A stretch of 64,000 bases of DNA from DATBLY01 sp963705545 (GCA_963705545.1 CAVPJX010000002.1:186001-250000), one strand, 5' to 3'; shown: positions 8,723-18,770, counted from the first letter of the stretch. The notes: a model not told the origin generated them from the sequence alone. Program-made: numbers and translations.

Positions 8723-10198
8723 GTGACCACGTTCTCCTATTCGACCGACGCCGCGAGCGCCGTCCGGACGGGGGTCCTCGTCCTGCCCGTCTTCCAGGGA
8801 CCCGAGCCGGGCCCGGGCGTGCGGGAGGTCGGCCTCGCGCAGGCGTACCGCGACGCGAAGCTCACCGGCAAGCTCGGCGAGACCCTGCTCGTGATCCGGC
8901 GCGACCGCGACCGCTTCGTGGCCGACGCGGTCCTGCTGGTCGGCGTCGGTCAGAAGGACGCGTTCGACGTCACCGCGCTCCGGCGTGCGCTCGGCCGGGT
9001 GGCCGGAGGGCTCGGGCGCTTCGGCTCCGCCGCGACCACGTTCCCGCAGGCGCTCGGGGCGCGCCAGGCCCCGGAGGCCGCGCAGGCCACGGTCGAGGGG
9101 ATCGCCCTCGGCGCCTACCGCTTCGACCGCTACAAGACGAAGCCCGACGGCGTGGGCACCCTCGCCCGGGTCCGGATCCTGGGCTCGCCGCGATGGACGA
9201 CCGCGGGCGTGCGAGCGGCGGTCAAGCGCGGGCAGATCGTGAGCGAGGCCGTCAACTGGGCGCGAGACCTCGTGAACACGCCCGCGGGCGACCTCCCCCC
9301 GGCCCGGATCGCGCAGGAGGCGCGGGCGATGGCCCGGCGCGTGGGGTTGCGCTGCAAGGTCTGGGGGAAGCCCGAGCTCGAACGGGGCGGGTTCGGGGGG
9401 ATCCTGGGGGTCGGAGCGGGCAGCGTGAACCCGCCGCGCCTGATCGAGCTCGAGTACCGCGGCGCCGGCACCGCGCCCCCGATCGCGCTCACGGGCAAGG
9501 GCATCGCGTTCGACTCCGGCGGGCTGTCGATCAAGGACGCGAAGGGCATGGAGACGATGAAGTGCGACATGGGCGGGGCCGCGTCGATCCTCGCGACGAT
9601 GTCCGTGATCGGCCAGCTGAAGCCGAAGCTGAACGTGATCGCCGCGATCCCGTCCGCGGAGAACCTGCCCAGCGGCTCAGCGACGAAGCCCGGCGACGTC
9701 CTGCGGCACCGCGGCGGCACGACCTCCGAGGTCCTCAACACCGACGCCGAGGGCCGGCTGGTCCTCGCGGACGCGCTCGCGTACCTAGCGGAGAAGCGGC
9801 CCCGCGCCCTGATCGACACCGCGACGCTCACCGGCGCCTGCATGATCGCGCTCGGCGATCGCGTGACCGGCGCGATGGGGAACGACTCCGCGTTGATCCG
9901 CGACGTGATCGCGGCTGGCGACGCGACCGGCGAGCCGATCTGGGAGCTGCCGATGTTCGCGGACTACCGCCGGTTGATCGACTCGCCGGTCGCCGACGTG
10001 AAGAACATCGGCGAACGCTACGGCGGCGCGATCACCGCGGCGTGGTTCCTGGCCGAGTTCGTCGACGACACGCCGTGGGTCCACCTCGACATCGCCGGCC
10101 CCGCGTGGAGCGAGAAGGGGAACGATCTCGGCCCCAAGGGCGGCACCGGCGCGCCCGTGCGGGCGCTCGTGCGCTACCTGCTCGACCAGGCGTCCTAA
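8723..10198 (+). CDS. pepA: Leucyl aminopeptidase (family M17)
   Basis: 491 residues. Cytosolic two-metal aminopeptidase that removes N-terminal residues from peptides. The M17 signature NTDAEGRL is at 339-346, and the metal/catalytic stretch GKGIAFDSGGLSIK begins near 259. N-terminal macrodomain-like part 1-160, catalytic part after that. The GTG start has a good ribosome site five bases upstream; in-frame sequence further upstream overlaps the cupin gene antisense and is not used. Followed after 6 bp by the PIG-L gene, likely one transcript. Confidence 0.96.
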   Translation: MTTFSYSTDAASAVRTGVLVLPVFQGPEPGPGVREVGLAQAYRDAKLTGKLGETLLVIRRDRDRFVADAVLLVGVGQKDAFDVTALRRALGRVAGGLGRFGSAATTFPQALGARQAPEAAQATVEGIALGAYRFDRYKTKPDGVGTLARVRILGSPRWTTAGVRAAVKRGQIVSEAVNWARDLVNTPAGDLPPARIAQEARAMARRVGLRCKVWGKPELERGGFGGILGVGAGSVNPPRLIELEYRGAGTAPPIALTGKGIAFDSGGLSIKDAKGMETMKCDMGGAASILATMSVIGQLKPKLNVIAAIPSAENLPSGSATKPGDVLRHRGGTTSEVLNTDAEGRLVLADALAYLAEKRPRALIDTATLTGACMIALGDRVTGAMGNDSALIRDVIAAGDATGEPIWELPMFADYRRLIDSPVADVKNIGERYGGAITAAWFLAEFVDDTPWVHLDIAGPAWSEKGNDLGPKGGTGAPVRALVRYLLDQAS

Positions 10199-10204
10199 CT
10201 CGGC

Positions 10205-10954
10205 ATGACCGGCGAGCTCTCCGGCCCCGACTCGGGTCCCGTCCTCGGGATCTTCGCGCACCCCGACGACGCCGAGATCGCCGCCGGTGGGACCCTCGCC
10301 GCGTGGGTCGCCGCCGGGCGCGAGGTCCACCTGCTGGTCCTGACGAACGGCGACCGGGGCTCCGGCGATGCGGCCGTGGACCGCGCCGAGCTGGCTGCAA
10401 CGCGTCTCGCCGAGACGCAGGCGGGGGCCCGGGTCCTCGGGCTCGCCAGCGCGCAGGTGCTCGGCGTCGCGGACGGCGAGCTCGAGAACTCCACCGTGGT
10501 ACGCGAGGCGACCGTCCGCCGGATCCGCGAGGTCGGGGCCGAGACGGTCCTGTCGGTCGATCCCACCGCGGTCTTCTTCGACATCCCGGATCCCGACACC
10601 GGCGCCACGAAGACCGCGTACAACCACTCGGATCACCGGACGGCGGGCGCGATCGCGCTCGATGCCGTGTTCCCGGGATCGGGCAACCCGCACTTCTTCC
10701 CCGAGCACCTGGGGGAGGGCCTCGACGTCCAGGAGGTACACGACGTGTGGCTCGGCTGGACGAACGAGCCGAACCATGTGCAGGACGTGAGCGCGCACTT
10801 CGACGCGAAGATCGCCGCCCTCGCGGAGCACGCGAGCCAGCTCGCCGAGGGGATCCGATTCTGGGACGAGTGGATGCGCCAGGAGGCGCGGGCCGCCGGC
10901 GACAGGATCGGTGTCGAGCTCGCGGAGGAGTTCCGCGTCCTCGACCTGAGCTAG
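10205..10954 (+). CDS. PIG-L family N-acetylglucosaminyl deacetylase (MshB/Mca-like)
   Basis: 249 residues. Zinc-dependent deacetylase fold: metal and catalytic motif HPDDAE at 19-24 and third ligand His in HSDH at 141-144. In Actinomycetota such enzymes make or process mycothiol (MshB, Mca), but the family also deacetylates other N-acetyl sugars. No other mycothiol gene is visible, so specificity is open. Starts 6 bp after the aminopeptidase stop, probably cotranscribed. Confidence 0.85.
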   Translation: MTGELSGPDSGPVLGIFAHPDDAEIAAGGTLAAWVAAGREVHLLVLTNGDRGSGDAAVDRAELAATRLAETQAGARVLGLASAQVLGVADGELENSTVVREATVRRIREVGAETVLSVDPTAVFFDIPDPDTGATKTAYNHSDHRTAGAIALDAVFPGSGNPHFFPEHLGEGLDVQEVHDVWLGWTNEPNHVQDVSAHFDAKIAALAEHASQLAEGIRFWDEWMRQEARAAGDRIGVELAEEFRVLDLS

Positions 10955-10961
10955 GGCCGCC

Positions 10962-11756
10962 TCAGGCCTCGCGCGTCCCCACGGCGAGGATCACGTCGCG
11001 GAAGTCGTTCAGCGGATCGGCGAAACGCTCGGTGAACACCGCGCGGACGCGTTCGCGGAACGACGCCCAGCCCTGCTCGCCGAGCATGCCGCGGACGAAT
11101 CGCCCGGTCGCCCACGTCTCCAGCCCGTCGAGGTACTCCTCGAGGCCGTACGACCATCGGTACGACGTGATCTCGGTCCGGACGCGGCGGAACCCCGCGT
11201 CGATCAGCGCCTCCTCCACGTTCTCGCGATCGCGGAAGCGCTCGTGCCACGGCGCGGCCTCCGCGTACGCGGGCTCGAGGAGCTCCCGCGGGACGACCTG
11301 CTCGATCTGCTCGCGGAACGCCGTCTGGAACGCATCGGGCCCGTCGGACCATGAGGAGAAGGCGATCGTCCCGCCGGGGCGCAGGACGCGATGGAGGTCG
11401 AACAGCGCGGTCTCCACCTTGGCGAAGTGGGCCAGGACGAAGTTCGCCGTCAGCAGGTCGAAGCGGCCGTCGCGGAAGGGCAGATCGATCGCCTCGGCGG
11501 CCACGAACGGGATCGTCGGGCGTACGCGATGCCCCACCGCGAGCATGCCGAGCGACGGGTCGACGCCGATGACGTCGAGCCCACGTTCGGCCAGGACCTC
11601 CGCCGCGACGCCCGTGCCGGTCCCGACGTCGAGGGCGCGCGAGTCGCGGGCCGCCCCCGCGAGCTCCACGAGGTCGCGCGCCACCTCCCGGAACCGGGGC
11701 GCGTGGACCCGTTCATAGGTCTCGGCCACGAGGTCGTACGAGCGCCAGTCGTCCAT
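10962..11756 (-). CDS. Class I SAM-dependent methyltransferase
   Basis: 264 residues. SAM-binding motif I ALDVGTGTGVAAEVL at about 41-55, acidic strand-2 motif VIGVDPS, and motif IV LLTANFVLAHF are visible; the layout is like UbiE/BioC-type Methyltransf_11 proteins. Substrate unknown. The Met at 11756 (MDDWRSYDLVAETYERVHAPR) fits the fold, while the long upstream open frame lies antisense to the next gene. A TAGGCT lies nine bases upstream (11765-11770). Confidence 0.85.
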   Translation of the reverse strand: MDDWRSYDLVAETYERVHAPRFREVARDLVELAGAARDSRALDVGTGTGVAAEVLAERGLDVIGVDPSLGMLAVGHRVRPTIPFVAAEAIDLPFRDGRFDLLTANFVLAHFAKVETALFDLHRVLRPGGTIAFSSWSDGPDAFQTAFREQIEQVVPRELLEPAYAEAAPWHERFRDRENVEEALIDAGFRRVRTEITSYRWSYGLEEYLDGLETWATGRFVRGMLGEQGWASFRERVRAVFTERFADPLNDFRDVILAVGTREA

Positions 11757-11862
11757 CGGCGGAGAGCCTACCGGCGGGCACGACGAACGATGCGCGCGGG
11801 GCATGACCGCGGGACCAGCGAGCGGCCGGGCGGGCGAGACGCCGCCGGTACGCTGTAGCGCC

Positions 11863-11883
11863 ATGTGCGAGGGGGGTCGATGA
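11863..11883 (+). other. Possible six-codon leader ORF overlapping the next start
   Basis: ATG TGC GAG GGG GGT CGA TGA. It begins nine bases after a TACGCT -10-like element (11849-11854), and its stop overlaps the ATG at 11880 as ATGA. The GAGGGGGG inside it doubles as the ribosome site of the membrane-protein gene. Could be a leader peptide or chance. Confidence 0.25.
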
Positions 11884-12659
11884 GCGGTTCGGCGGGCGTG
11901 ATGGCGCTCGTGCTCGCGGAGACGATCGCGGGCATGCTCGCGTTCACGTGGCTCACCCCCCTGTGGTCCGAGCTCAAGCGCGGCTTCTTCAAGCTGGTCG
12001 GGGCCATCGCGATCGTGATCGCGATCGCGGCCTGGTGGTCGGCGAAGGCGGGCGCCGTCGCGGGCGACGACGCCGGCCGGTGGTCGGTCGACCTGGCCCT
12101 CGCGACGCTCGTCGTCGTCGCCGTCTGGACCGCGCTCCTGTTCGCCCGCCGGGAGACCGCCGCGCGCGTCGTCGGTCTCGCCTCCGTCCCCGTCGCGTGG
12201 GCCGTGCTCGTCGCGATGGCGGCGACCGGACGCCAGGCGTACCCGATCGCGCTCTTCGGGCTCGTCGCCGGCGCGGCGTTCCTCGGGTCGATCGTGGGCG
12301 GGTTGCTGCTCGGCCACTGGTACCTGACCGATCGCGGCCTGGGCCGCGGGCCGATCGACCGAGCCACGACGATGATGCTGGTCGCGGTCGGGCTGGAGGC
12401 GGTCGCCGTGATCGCCGGCGGGTTCGGCGGCACCGGCGGGAGCGACGCGTTCAATCCGCTGCTCACGGCCGGAGCCCTGGCGCCCTGGATCGCGCTCGGG
12501 ATGGTCGGGACGACGGCGTTGATCGCCGTCATGGTCAAGTTGACGCTCCGAGGCCAGCGCGCGTCGGCCGTCCAATCGGCGACCGGCTTCTTCTACCTCG
12601 CGGTCGTGACGGCCTTCACGGCGGAGGTCGCCGTGAAGGTCCGGTTCCTGCCGGGCTGA
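11880..12659 (+). CDS. Multi-pass membrane protein of unknown function
   Basis: 259 residues with about seven or eight hydrophobic spans (for example around residues 5-25, 35-58, 75-95, 100-118, 125-150, 165-190, 200-222). No recognisable catalytic motif; a GLLLGHWYLTDRGLGRGPID loop is the most distinctive part. ATG at 11880 preferred, with GAGGGGGG five bases upstream. It is followed 10 bp later by a CPBP protease gene, and the whole stretch to 14.7 kb seems to be one transcript. I do not recognise the family. Confidence 0.75.
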   Translation: MSGSAGVMALVLAETIAGMLAFTWLTPLWSELKRGFFKLVGAIAIVIAIAAWWSAKAGAVAGDDAGRWSVDLALATLVVVAVWTALLFARRETAARVVGLASVPVAWAVLVAMAATGRQAYPIALFGLVAGAAFLGSIVGGLLLGHWYLTDRGLGRGPIDRATTMMLVAVGLEAVAVIAGGFGGTGGSDAFNPLLTAGALAPWIALGMVGTTALIAVMVKLTLRGQRASAVQSATGFFYLAVVTAFTAEVAVKVRFLPG

Positions 12660-12669
12660 GGGGCGAGCC

Positions 12670-13296
12670 GTGGTCGTGGCGGTGATGGTCCTCGGCGCGG
12701 TGGCCGAGGCCGCCGGGTGGACGCTCGTGGCGGTCCGAGGGCGGTCCGTCTGGCGGCTGATGCCCTGGGTCCTCGGCGGGATGGGGGTCGCGTCGGTCGT
12801 CGTCCTGCCGCCGGTCGCCGCCACGCGGGTCGACGCCGGGTTCGCGCTCGCCGTCGGGCTGGCGAGCGGGCTCCTGCTGTACCTCGGCACCCTAGGATTC
12901 GTGGCCGTGGCCACGCGCTCCGTCCGCTTCCGCCGCGCGGTGGCCTCGATCTACGGCGAGGCGGCGGAGGTCTCCGTCGCGACGTCCCTCGTGCTCTCCC
13001 TCGCCGTGATGGTGCCCGCGGAGGAGCTCTTCTGGCGCGGCCTGTTCCAGGCGCACCTCGACGCCGCGTGGTCGGCCGCCGCCGCGGCGGTCGTCGCCTG
13101 GCTCGCGTACGTGCTTGCGAACCTCGCGAGCCGCCGGCCACCGATCGTCGCCGGCGCGCTCGTCGCCGGCGCGCTCTGGGCGGTCCTCGCCGCGTGGTCC
13201 GGCGGGGTGCTCGCGAGCTTCGCCAGCCATATGCTCTGGACCGGGCTGATGCTCGCGCTTCCGCCGGGAGCCGGGCGGGGAGGGCGAACGGCGTGA
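12670..13296 (+). CDS. CPBP-family intramembrane glutamic protease (Abi-like)
   Basis: 208 residues, mostly membrane spans. The EExxxR-type motif is seen as EELFWRG near residues 117-123 in a predicted helix, and a late SFASHMLWTG carries a His in the place of the family's third motif. CPBP proteins cleave prenylated or membrane substrates, or act in bacteriocin immunity. GTG start 10 bp after the preceding gene; its TGA overlaps the next gene's GTG. Confidence 0.8.
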   Translation: MVVAVMVLGAVAEAAGWTLVAVRGRSVWRLMPWVLGGMGVASVVVLPPVAATRVDAGFALAVGLASGLLLYLGTLGFVAVATRSVRFRRAVASIYGEAAEVSVATSLVLSLAVMVPAEELFWRGLFQAHLDAAWSAAAAAVVAWLAYVLANLASRRPPIVAGALVAGALWAVLAAWSGGVLASFASHMLWTGLMLALPPGAGRGGRTA

Positions 13297-14240
13297 GCTT
13301 CCTATCGACCGCGGTCCAACAGGTGCTGTCGGACGGGCAGTTCTGCGCGGTCGCCACGACGACCCCGGGCGGCCCCCATTGCACCCCGCTCGTCTTCGCG
13401 TCGTCCGGTGGGCGCCTGTGGCTCACCACGTCCCGCGGCTCGGTGAAGGCGCGGGCGTGGAAGTCCGACCCGTCGGTCGCCGGGCTGATCCGCCACGGCG
13501 AGCTCGCCGTCACCTTCACCGGCACGGTACGGACCTACGATGCGCTCGACCGCTCCACCTGGAGCCAGGCGGTCGCGGGGGCGACCTCGATCGCTCGAGC
13601 CGGCGCGACGTTCAGCCGCAAGAACGCCCGGTTCTTCGCCGGGTACGCGTTCGACGCCCGGCAGGTGCCCTTCGCGTGGACGCCGCCGGGCCGCGTGTTC
13701 GTCGGGATCGACCTGGAACGCACCGCGTTGCTCGACGATGAAGGGATCCAGGAGGGCCGCGGACGCTGGGGCGGCGAGGTAGCGTCGCACGCGACGTTCC
13801 GCAACCAGACGGCGGGCGAGGATCCGCTGCTCGCGCTCCCCACGGACGTGCGCGACGCGCTCGGATCCGAGGGCGAGGGGGCGCTGACGATCGCGGGGGC
13901 GCGCGGCCCGGTCGTGCTTCCGGTCCGCTGGCGGCAGCAGGGGTCCTCGCTGCTCGCGGCGCTCCCGGCCGTGACCCTCGAGTTGGCGGACGCCGGCCCC
14001 GATGCGCCGGTCGCCCTCACGATCGACCGGGCCGCCGCCTGGCGCGCCCGCGACATGGTCGGCGCGATGGTGCAGGGGACCGGGGAGCTCTTCCTGGTCG
14101 GCGCGCTCGGTTCGGGGGCCAAGACCGCCCGAGCGCTCGCCGCGTCGATCGCGCCGGCGGCCGGCGCGATCGTGCGGATCCGCCCCGGCCGCCTGGTCTG
14201 GTGGAAGGGCTGGACGAGCGGCAGCATGGCGGTCGCGTGA
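13293..14240 (+). CDS. Pyridoxamine 5'-phosphate oxidase-like flavin-binding protein
   Basis: 315 residues. The N-terminal half (FCAVATTTPGGPHCTPLVFASSGGRLWLTTSRGSVKARAW in outline) has the split-barrel PNPOx-like fold that binds FMN or F420. A second, weaker barrel-like half follows around residues 190-315. Substrate unknown. The GTG start overlaps the CPBP stop (GTGA), indicating translational coupling. Confidence 0.8.
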   Translation: MSFLSTAVQQVLSDGQFCAVATTTPGGPHCTPLVFASSGGRLWLTTSRGSVKARAWKSDPSVAGLIRHGELAVTFTGTVRTYDALDRSTWSQAVAGATSIARAGATFSRKNARFFAGYAFDARQVPFAWTPPGRVFVGIDLERTALLDDEGIQEGRGRWGGEVASHATFRNQTAGEDPLLALPTDVRDALGSEGEGALTIAGARGPVVLPVRWRQQGSSLLAALPAVTLELADAGPDAPVALTIDRAAAWRARDMVGAMVQGTGELFLVGALGSGAKTARALAASIAPAAGAIVRIRPGRLVWWKGWTSGSMAVA

Positions 14241-14262
14241 CGAGCGGCGACGCGGCGCCCGC

Positions 14263-14718
14263 GTGACGACCACCGTCGAGTTCTCCGTCGAGGTGGACGC
14301 GCCGCCCGAGGCCGTGTGGACCGTGGCCTCCGACCCCTGGAACCTGCCCCACTGGGATCGGCACATCGAGTCCGTCGACCTGCCCGAAGGCGAGCTGCGA
14401 CTGGGAACGCGCTACCGCGTCCGCCTGCGGTTCATCGCGGTCCGGACCACCGTCGATGCGGTGGTCCTCGAGTGGGAGCCTCCGTGGCGGTCCGTCGTGC
14501 GTCTCGAGGGGATGCTCGAGGCCACGGTCTCGACGTCGATCGCCTCCCTGCCGTACGAGCGGAGCGTCCTGAGGCATGAGGTGTCCTACCGGTTCCGGGG
14601 GCCGCTCGGCGGCTTCGGCGCCCGGAGCCTCCAGGCGGTCGGCGGCGCCCAGCTCGCGCTCAAGCACGGGGTGCTGGCGCAGAAGCGGCAGATCGAGGCG
14701 GGCCGATCCGGCGGGTGA
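14263..14718 (+). CDS. SRPBCC family protein
   Basis: 151 residues with the START-like pattern: VEFSVEVDAPPEAVWTVASDP strand and helix, central beta strands, C-terminal helix (ALKHGVLAQKRQIEAG). Binds an unknown hydrophobic ligand. GTG start 22 bp after the flavin protein, same strand. It is unrelated in detail to the SRPBCC protein at 6.2 kb. Confidence 0.78.
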   Translation: MTTTVEFSVEVDAPPEAVWTVASDPWNLPHWDRHIESVDLPEGELRLGTRYRVRLRFIAVRTTVDAVVLEWEPPWRSVVRLEGMLEATVSTSIASLPYERSVLRHEVSYRFRGPLGGFGARSLQAVGGAQLALKHGVLAQKRQIEAGRSGG

Positions 14719-14722
14719 GCGG

Positions 14723-15016
14723 TTATCCGGAGCGCGGCTTCCGCCAGGCCCGTCCGAGGAGGAGGCCGGCCACGAATCCGAGCAGGACCGCCACCGTCAG
14801 CCCGAACCAGATGCGGACGTCGACGTCCCAGAACAGGAAGTCGATGTTCGCGCGGTCGCGGTTCTGCAGCACGAAGATCAGGATCACGACCCCGACCAAG
14901 AGCAGCGCGATCCACTTGCCCTTCCCGCGGTGCTCGCCCTCGACCTCGTCGCGCTCGAGCTGCCGATCCTCGCTCTGCATGCGCTCGTCGTCCGGGTCGT
15001 CCATCTCGCGGCGCAT
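14723..15016 (-). CDS. LapA-domain (DUF1049-like) small membrane protein
   Basis: 97 residues: an acidic cytoplasmic head of about 33 residues (DDPDDERMQSEDRQLERDE), then two membrane spans around 36-50 and 66-86, separated by the LapA-type VLQNRDRANIDFLFWDVDV segment. Role unknown; the LapA family acts in lipopolysaccharide or envelope assembly in other phyla. The ATG at 15016 has GGGAGG six bases upstream. Converges on the SRPBCC gene. Confidence 0.75.
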   Translation of the reverse strand: MRREMDDPDDERMQSEDRQLERDEVEGEHRGKGKWIALLLVGVVILIFVLQNRDRANIDFLFWDVDVRIWFGLTVAVLLGFVAGLLLGRAWRKPRSG

Positions 15017-15067
15017 CGTGCCCTCCCGGGTCGGCTCGACGCGATCGTCGCATATCATCCCCGCCCG

Positions 15068-15650
15068 ATGAAGCTCCGCCGGATCGTGCACGGGATCGTC
15101 CTGGCGGGCGCGGCGGCGGCCGTGGGTCGCGCGAGCTCGACGCCCGAGGGCCGCGCGATCGACCGCGAGCTCTTCGAGCTGGCGAACGACGGGAGCCGGC
15201 CGGGTCTGGAGCGGCTCTCGTTCGCCGTCACCGAGCTCGGCTCGCTCTACGCGGCGGGCGGGGCCGCGGCGGCGATCGCGCTCGGGGGTCGGCGTCGCCA
15301 GGCGGCGAGCGCGATCGCCGCCGCCGGCACGACCTGGCTCGTCCTGCAGGGCGCGAAGAAGCTCGTGCGCCGCCCGCGCCCCTACCAGGCCGATCCCGGA
15401 GGGCACGCGCCGGCTGATCGCCGAGCCGAACGGCACGTCGTGGCCGAGCAGCCACCCCGCCGTCCTCTCCACGTTCACGATCGTCGCCGCCCGCGAGCTC
15501 GGCGTGGGGCCGGTGGGCCGGCTCGGCCTCCGCGCCACGTCGCTCGCGGTGGGGACCTCGCGCGTGGTCCTCGGCGTGCACTACCCCTCGGACGTGGCGT
15601 CCGGCCTGCTGCTCGGGCGGGCGGTCGCGGCGCTGTGGCCCGGCCGGTGA
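15068..15650 (+). CDS. PAP2-family phosphatase, frameshifted as assembled
   Basis: Membrane acid phosphatase of the PAP2 (undecaprenyl-pyrophosphate/phosphatidate phosphatase) fold. Motif 1 (KKLVRRPRP) is in the frame from the ATG at 15068. Motif 2 (SWPSSHP) and motif 3 (SRVVLGVHYPSD) are in the +1 frame, which ends at TGA 15648-15650. Total length is 3n+1, so one extra base, most simply a G in GGAGGG near 15398-15403, separates the halves. Corrected length about 193 residues. Sequencing error or a recent mutation. Confidence 0.8.
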
Positions 15651-15685
15651 GCGGGGCCGGCGACGGCCGTCCGCGGGCCTGTCGG

Positions 15686-15691
15686 TAGACT
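15686..15691 (+). promoter_or_regulatory. -10 element of lgt, leaderless
   Basis: TAGACT ends eight bases before the ATG at 15699; no ribosome site between. Confidence 0.5.
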
Positions 15692-15698
15692 CGGTCCG

Positions 15699-16749
15699 AT
15701 GCCGACCCTCGCCTCCATCGGGTGGCCCGTCCTCGATCGGTTCCGGTTCGGGGACTTCGCGATCTCGCCGCACGGCATCGGCATCGCCATCGGGTTCGTG
15801 ACCGGGGCGTGGCTGCTGGGGCGGATCGGCCCGCGGCGCGGCGTGTCGGTCGACCACATCAACACGATGGTCCTGTGGGCCCTGGTCGGCGCCGTGATCG
15901 GCTCGCGCCTGTTCTACGTGATCGCGCACGTGTCGGAGTTCTCGAGCCCGCTCGAGTGGTTCCAGGTCTGGAAGGGCGGGATCTCGCTCCTCGGCGGGAT
16001 CGCCGGCGCGGTCCTGATCAACGTCCCGCGCTTCCGCCGGTACGGGTACCGGTTCTTCCAGGTGATGGACCCCGCCGTGATCGGGCTCGCGCTCGGCATC
16101 GGCATCGGGCGGATCGGCGACCTGATCATCGCCGACCACCTCGGGAAGCCGACGAGCTGGCTCCTCGCCTGGACCTACGAAGGCGGAACGCTCGCGCCGC
16201 CGTTCCATTGCGCCGACGGGGTCTGTCAGGCGTCCCTGCAGGGCGGGCACCTCGAGGTGATCGAGCGGACCGGCGCCCGGCTCCTGGACGCGAACGGCCA
16301 GCTGATCGCCCAGGGCGTCGGGGTCCACCAGACCGCCCTGTACGACATGCTCCTCGCCTGGGGGCTCTTCGCGCTGCTGTGGACCCTCGGCAAGCGGCCG
16401 CTCCGCGAAGGGGTGCTGACGCTCACGTTCGGCCTCTACTACGGCTGCGCGCGGCTGCTGGAGGACTCGCTCCGGATCGACAAGCGGTTCTTCGGCCTCA
16501 CGGGCAGCCAGTGGACCGCGCTCACGGTCGCGACGATCTCGGCGGCGATCCTGATCACGTGGGCGATCCGCGCGCGCCGCTCGCCGCCCGAAGCTGCAGC
16601 CGCCCGTGACCCGACCGCCCGGAGAGCGCGAAGCCGATCTCGATCGCGGCCGTCCCGGGCGGCGACGAGCCGGCGGCGACGGACGTCCCGTCGCAGTAGT
16701 CCGGCCCAGACTACTGGCGCGAAGCCGGCGCCCGCGAGGATACGCTCGC

Positions 16750-16766
<17 letters not shown>
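15699..16766 (+). CDS. lgt: Prolipoprotein diacylglyceryl transferase; C-terminal frame uncertain
   Basis: Transfers diacylglycerol from phosphatidylglycerol to the lipobox Cys of prolipoproteins, in the cytoplasmic membrane. Seven or so spans; conserved RLFYVIAHVSEF, KGGISLLGG, and GLALGIGIGRIGDLI with the key Arg are visible, plus LREGVLTLTFGLYYGCARLLED near the end. The last 60 residues in frame are Arg/Ser-rich and unnatural. The other frame gives a hydrophilic tail ending at TAG 16697-16699 inside a hairpin, so a one-base deletion near 16606-16625 is likely. Confidence 0.93.
16694..16716. terminator. Hairpin between convergent lgt and mrp
   Basis: Perfect 8-bp arms CAGTAGTC (16694-16701) and GACTACTG (16709-16716) with a 7-base loop. 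Its position between two converging genes suggests a bidirectional terminator. No U-tract, as is common in high-GC genomes. Confidence 0.5.
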
Positions 16767-17903
<1,137 letters not shown>

Positions 17904-17934
17904 GGGGGGTCCTCCAGCCTCTAAGCTTGGTTGA

Positions 17935-17950
17935 CACGGCGTGTGCCGTG
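17935..17950. promoter_or_regulatory. Inverted repeat between mrp and the SufR-like gene
   Basis: CACGGC, GTGT, GCCGTG: perfect 6-bp arms. It overlaps a TTGACA -35-like hexamer (17931-17936) for the rightward gene. A good candidate operator for the adjacent regulator, controlling both divergent genes. Confidence 0.45.
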
Positions 17951-17979
17951 GAAATCCATCCTACGGCAAGGTGCCGCCC

Positions 17980-18657
17980 ATGCCAGAGCCAGCCCCGATC
18001 GAGGTCCACAAGGCGCTCGCCGACGACACGCGGTACCGGCTCTTCCGGACGCTCCGCCGCTCCGGCCGACCGGTCTCGGTTCGGGAGCTCTCCGCCCGGC
18101 TCTCGCTGCACCCCAACACGCTGCGTCCGCACCTGCGACGCCTGGAGGAGGTCGGCCTCGTGGCCAGCGAGACGCGCCGGACCTCGGCGGTCGGACGTCC
18201 GCAGGTCCTCTACGTCGCCGTCGATCGGGAGGAGCGCGAGGGGCGCGACTACCGGCTCTTCGCCGACGTCACCTCGGGCCTGCTGACCGGGGCTCGTCAA
18301 CGCGAGCGCGCCGAGGAGCACGCCCGGGAGTGGGGCGCGTACCTGATCGGCCGGAGCCTGCCTCGGCCGGGGGCTCGCCAGCCCGCCGGGCCATCGCTGG
18401 CCGCGCTACAGGAGGCGCTCGCCGACGCGGGCTTCGACCCACGGTTCCGCCGGCGCGGTCGCGCGACCGTCGAGCTCACGTTCCGCGACTGTCCGTTCCG
18501 CGAGCTGCTCGACGAGCACCGCGACCTCGTGTGCGCGATCCATCGCGGGTTGCTCGAGGGCATGCTGGCCGGCTCGCAGCCTCCGCTCCGACTGACCGAG
18601 TTCGAGCCCACGGTCGACCGGACGAGCGCCTGCCGCCTGGTCGCCCGCGCCCGCTGA
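17980..18657 (+). CDS. ArsR/SufR-like winged-helix regulator with C-terminal Cys motif
   Basis: 225 residues. N-terminal HTH (ALADDTRYRLFRTLRR, VRELSARLSLHPNTLRPHLRRLEEVGL) and a C-terminal domain with FRDCPFREL, DLVCAIHRGLL and a later SACR. This spacing resembles SufR-type regulators that sense an Fe-S cluster. Divergent from mrp, an Fe-S carrier, with a shared palindrome between them, so it probably controls Fe-S genes; a ligand other than a cluster is possible. Start at 17980 chosen over an upstream in-frame ATG because GGCAAGG precedes it. Confidence 0.78.
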   Translation: MPEPAPIEVHKALADDTRYRLFRTLRRSGRPVSVRELSARLSLHPNTLRPHLRRLEEVGLVASETRRTSAVGRPQVLYVAVDREEREGRDYRLFADVTSGLLTGARQRERAEEHAREWGAYLIGRSLPRPGARQPAGPSLAALQEALADAGFDPRFRRRGRATVELTFRDCPFRELLDEHRDLVCAIHRGLLEGMLAGSQPPLRLTEFEPTVDRTSACRLVARAR

Positions 18658-18689
18658 CGTTTCGCTACCCGATCCGCGGTAAGTCCGTC

Positions 18690-18712
18690 CGGGGGCTGAA
18701 GTCCGCCCCCCG
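18690..18712 (+). terminator. GC-rich hairpin between regulator and pilT
   Basis: CGGGGGC (18690-18696) pairs with GCCCCCCG (18705-18712) around an 8-base loop, with one bulged C. It may end the regulator transcript or lie in the pilT leader. No U-tract. Confidence 0.3.
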
Positions 18713-18770
18713 TTCATCCGATGACTAGGGAGCCGGCGGGACCCCCGCCGCGTCGACCCGGAGAGGAGCC

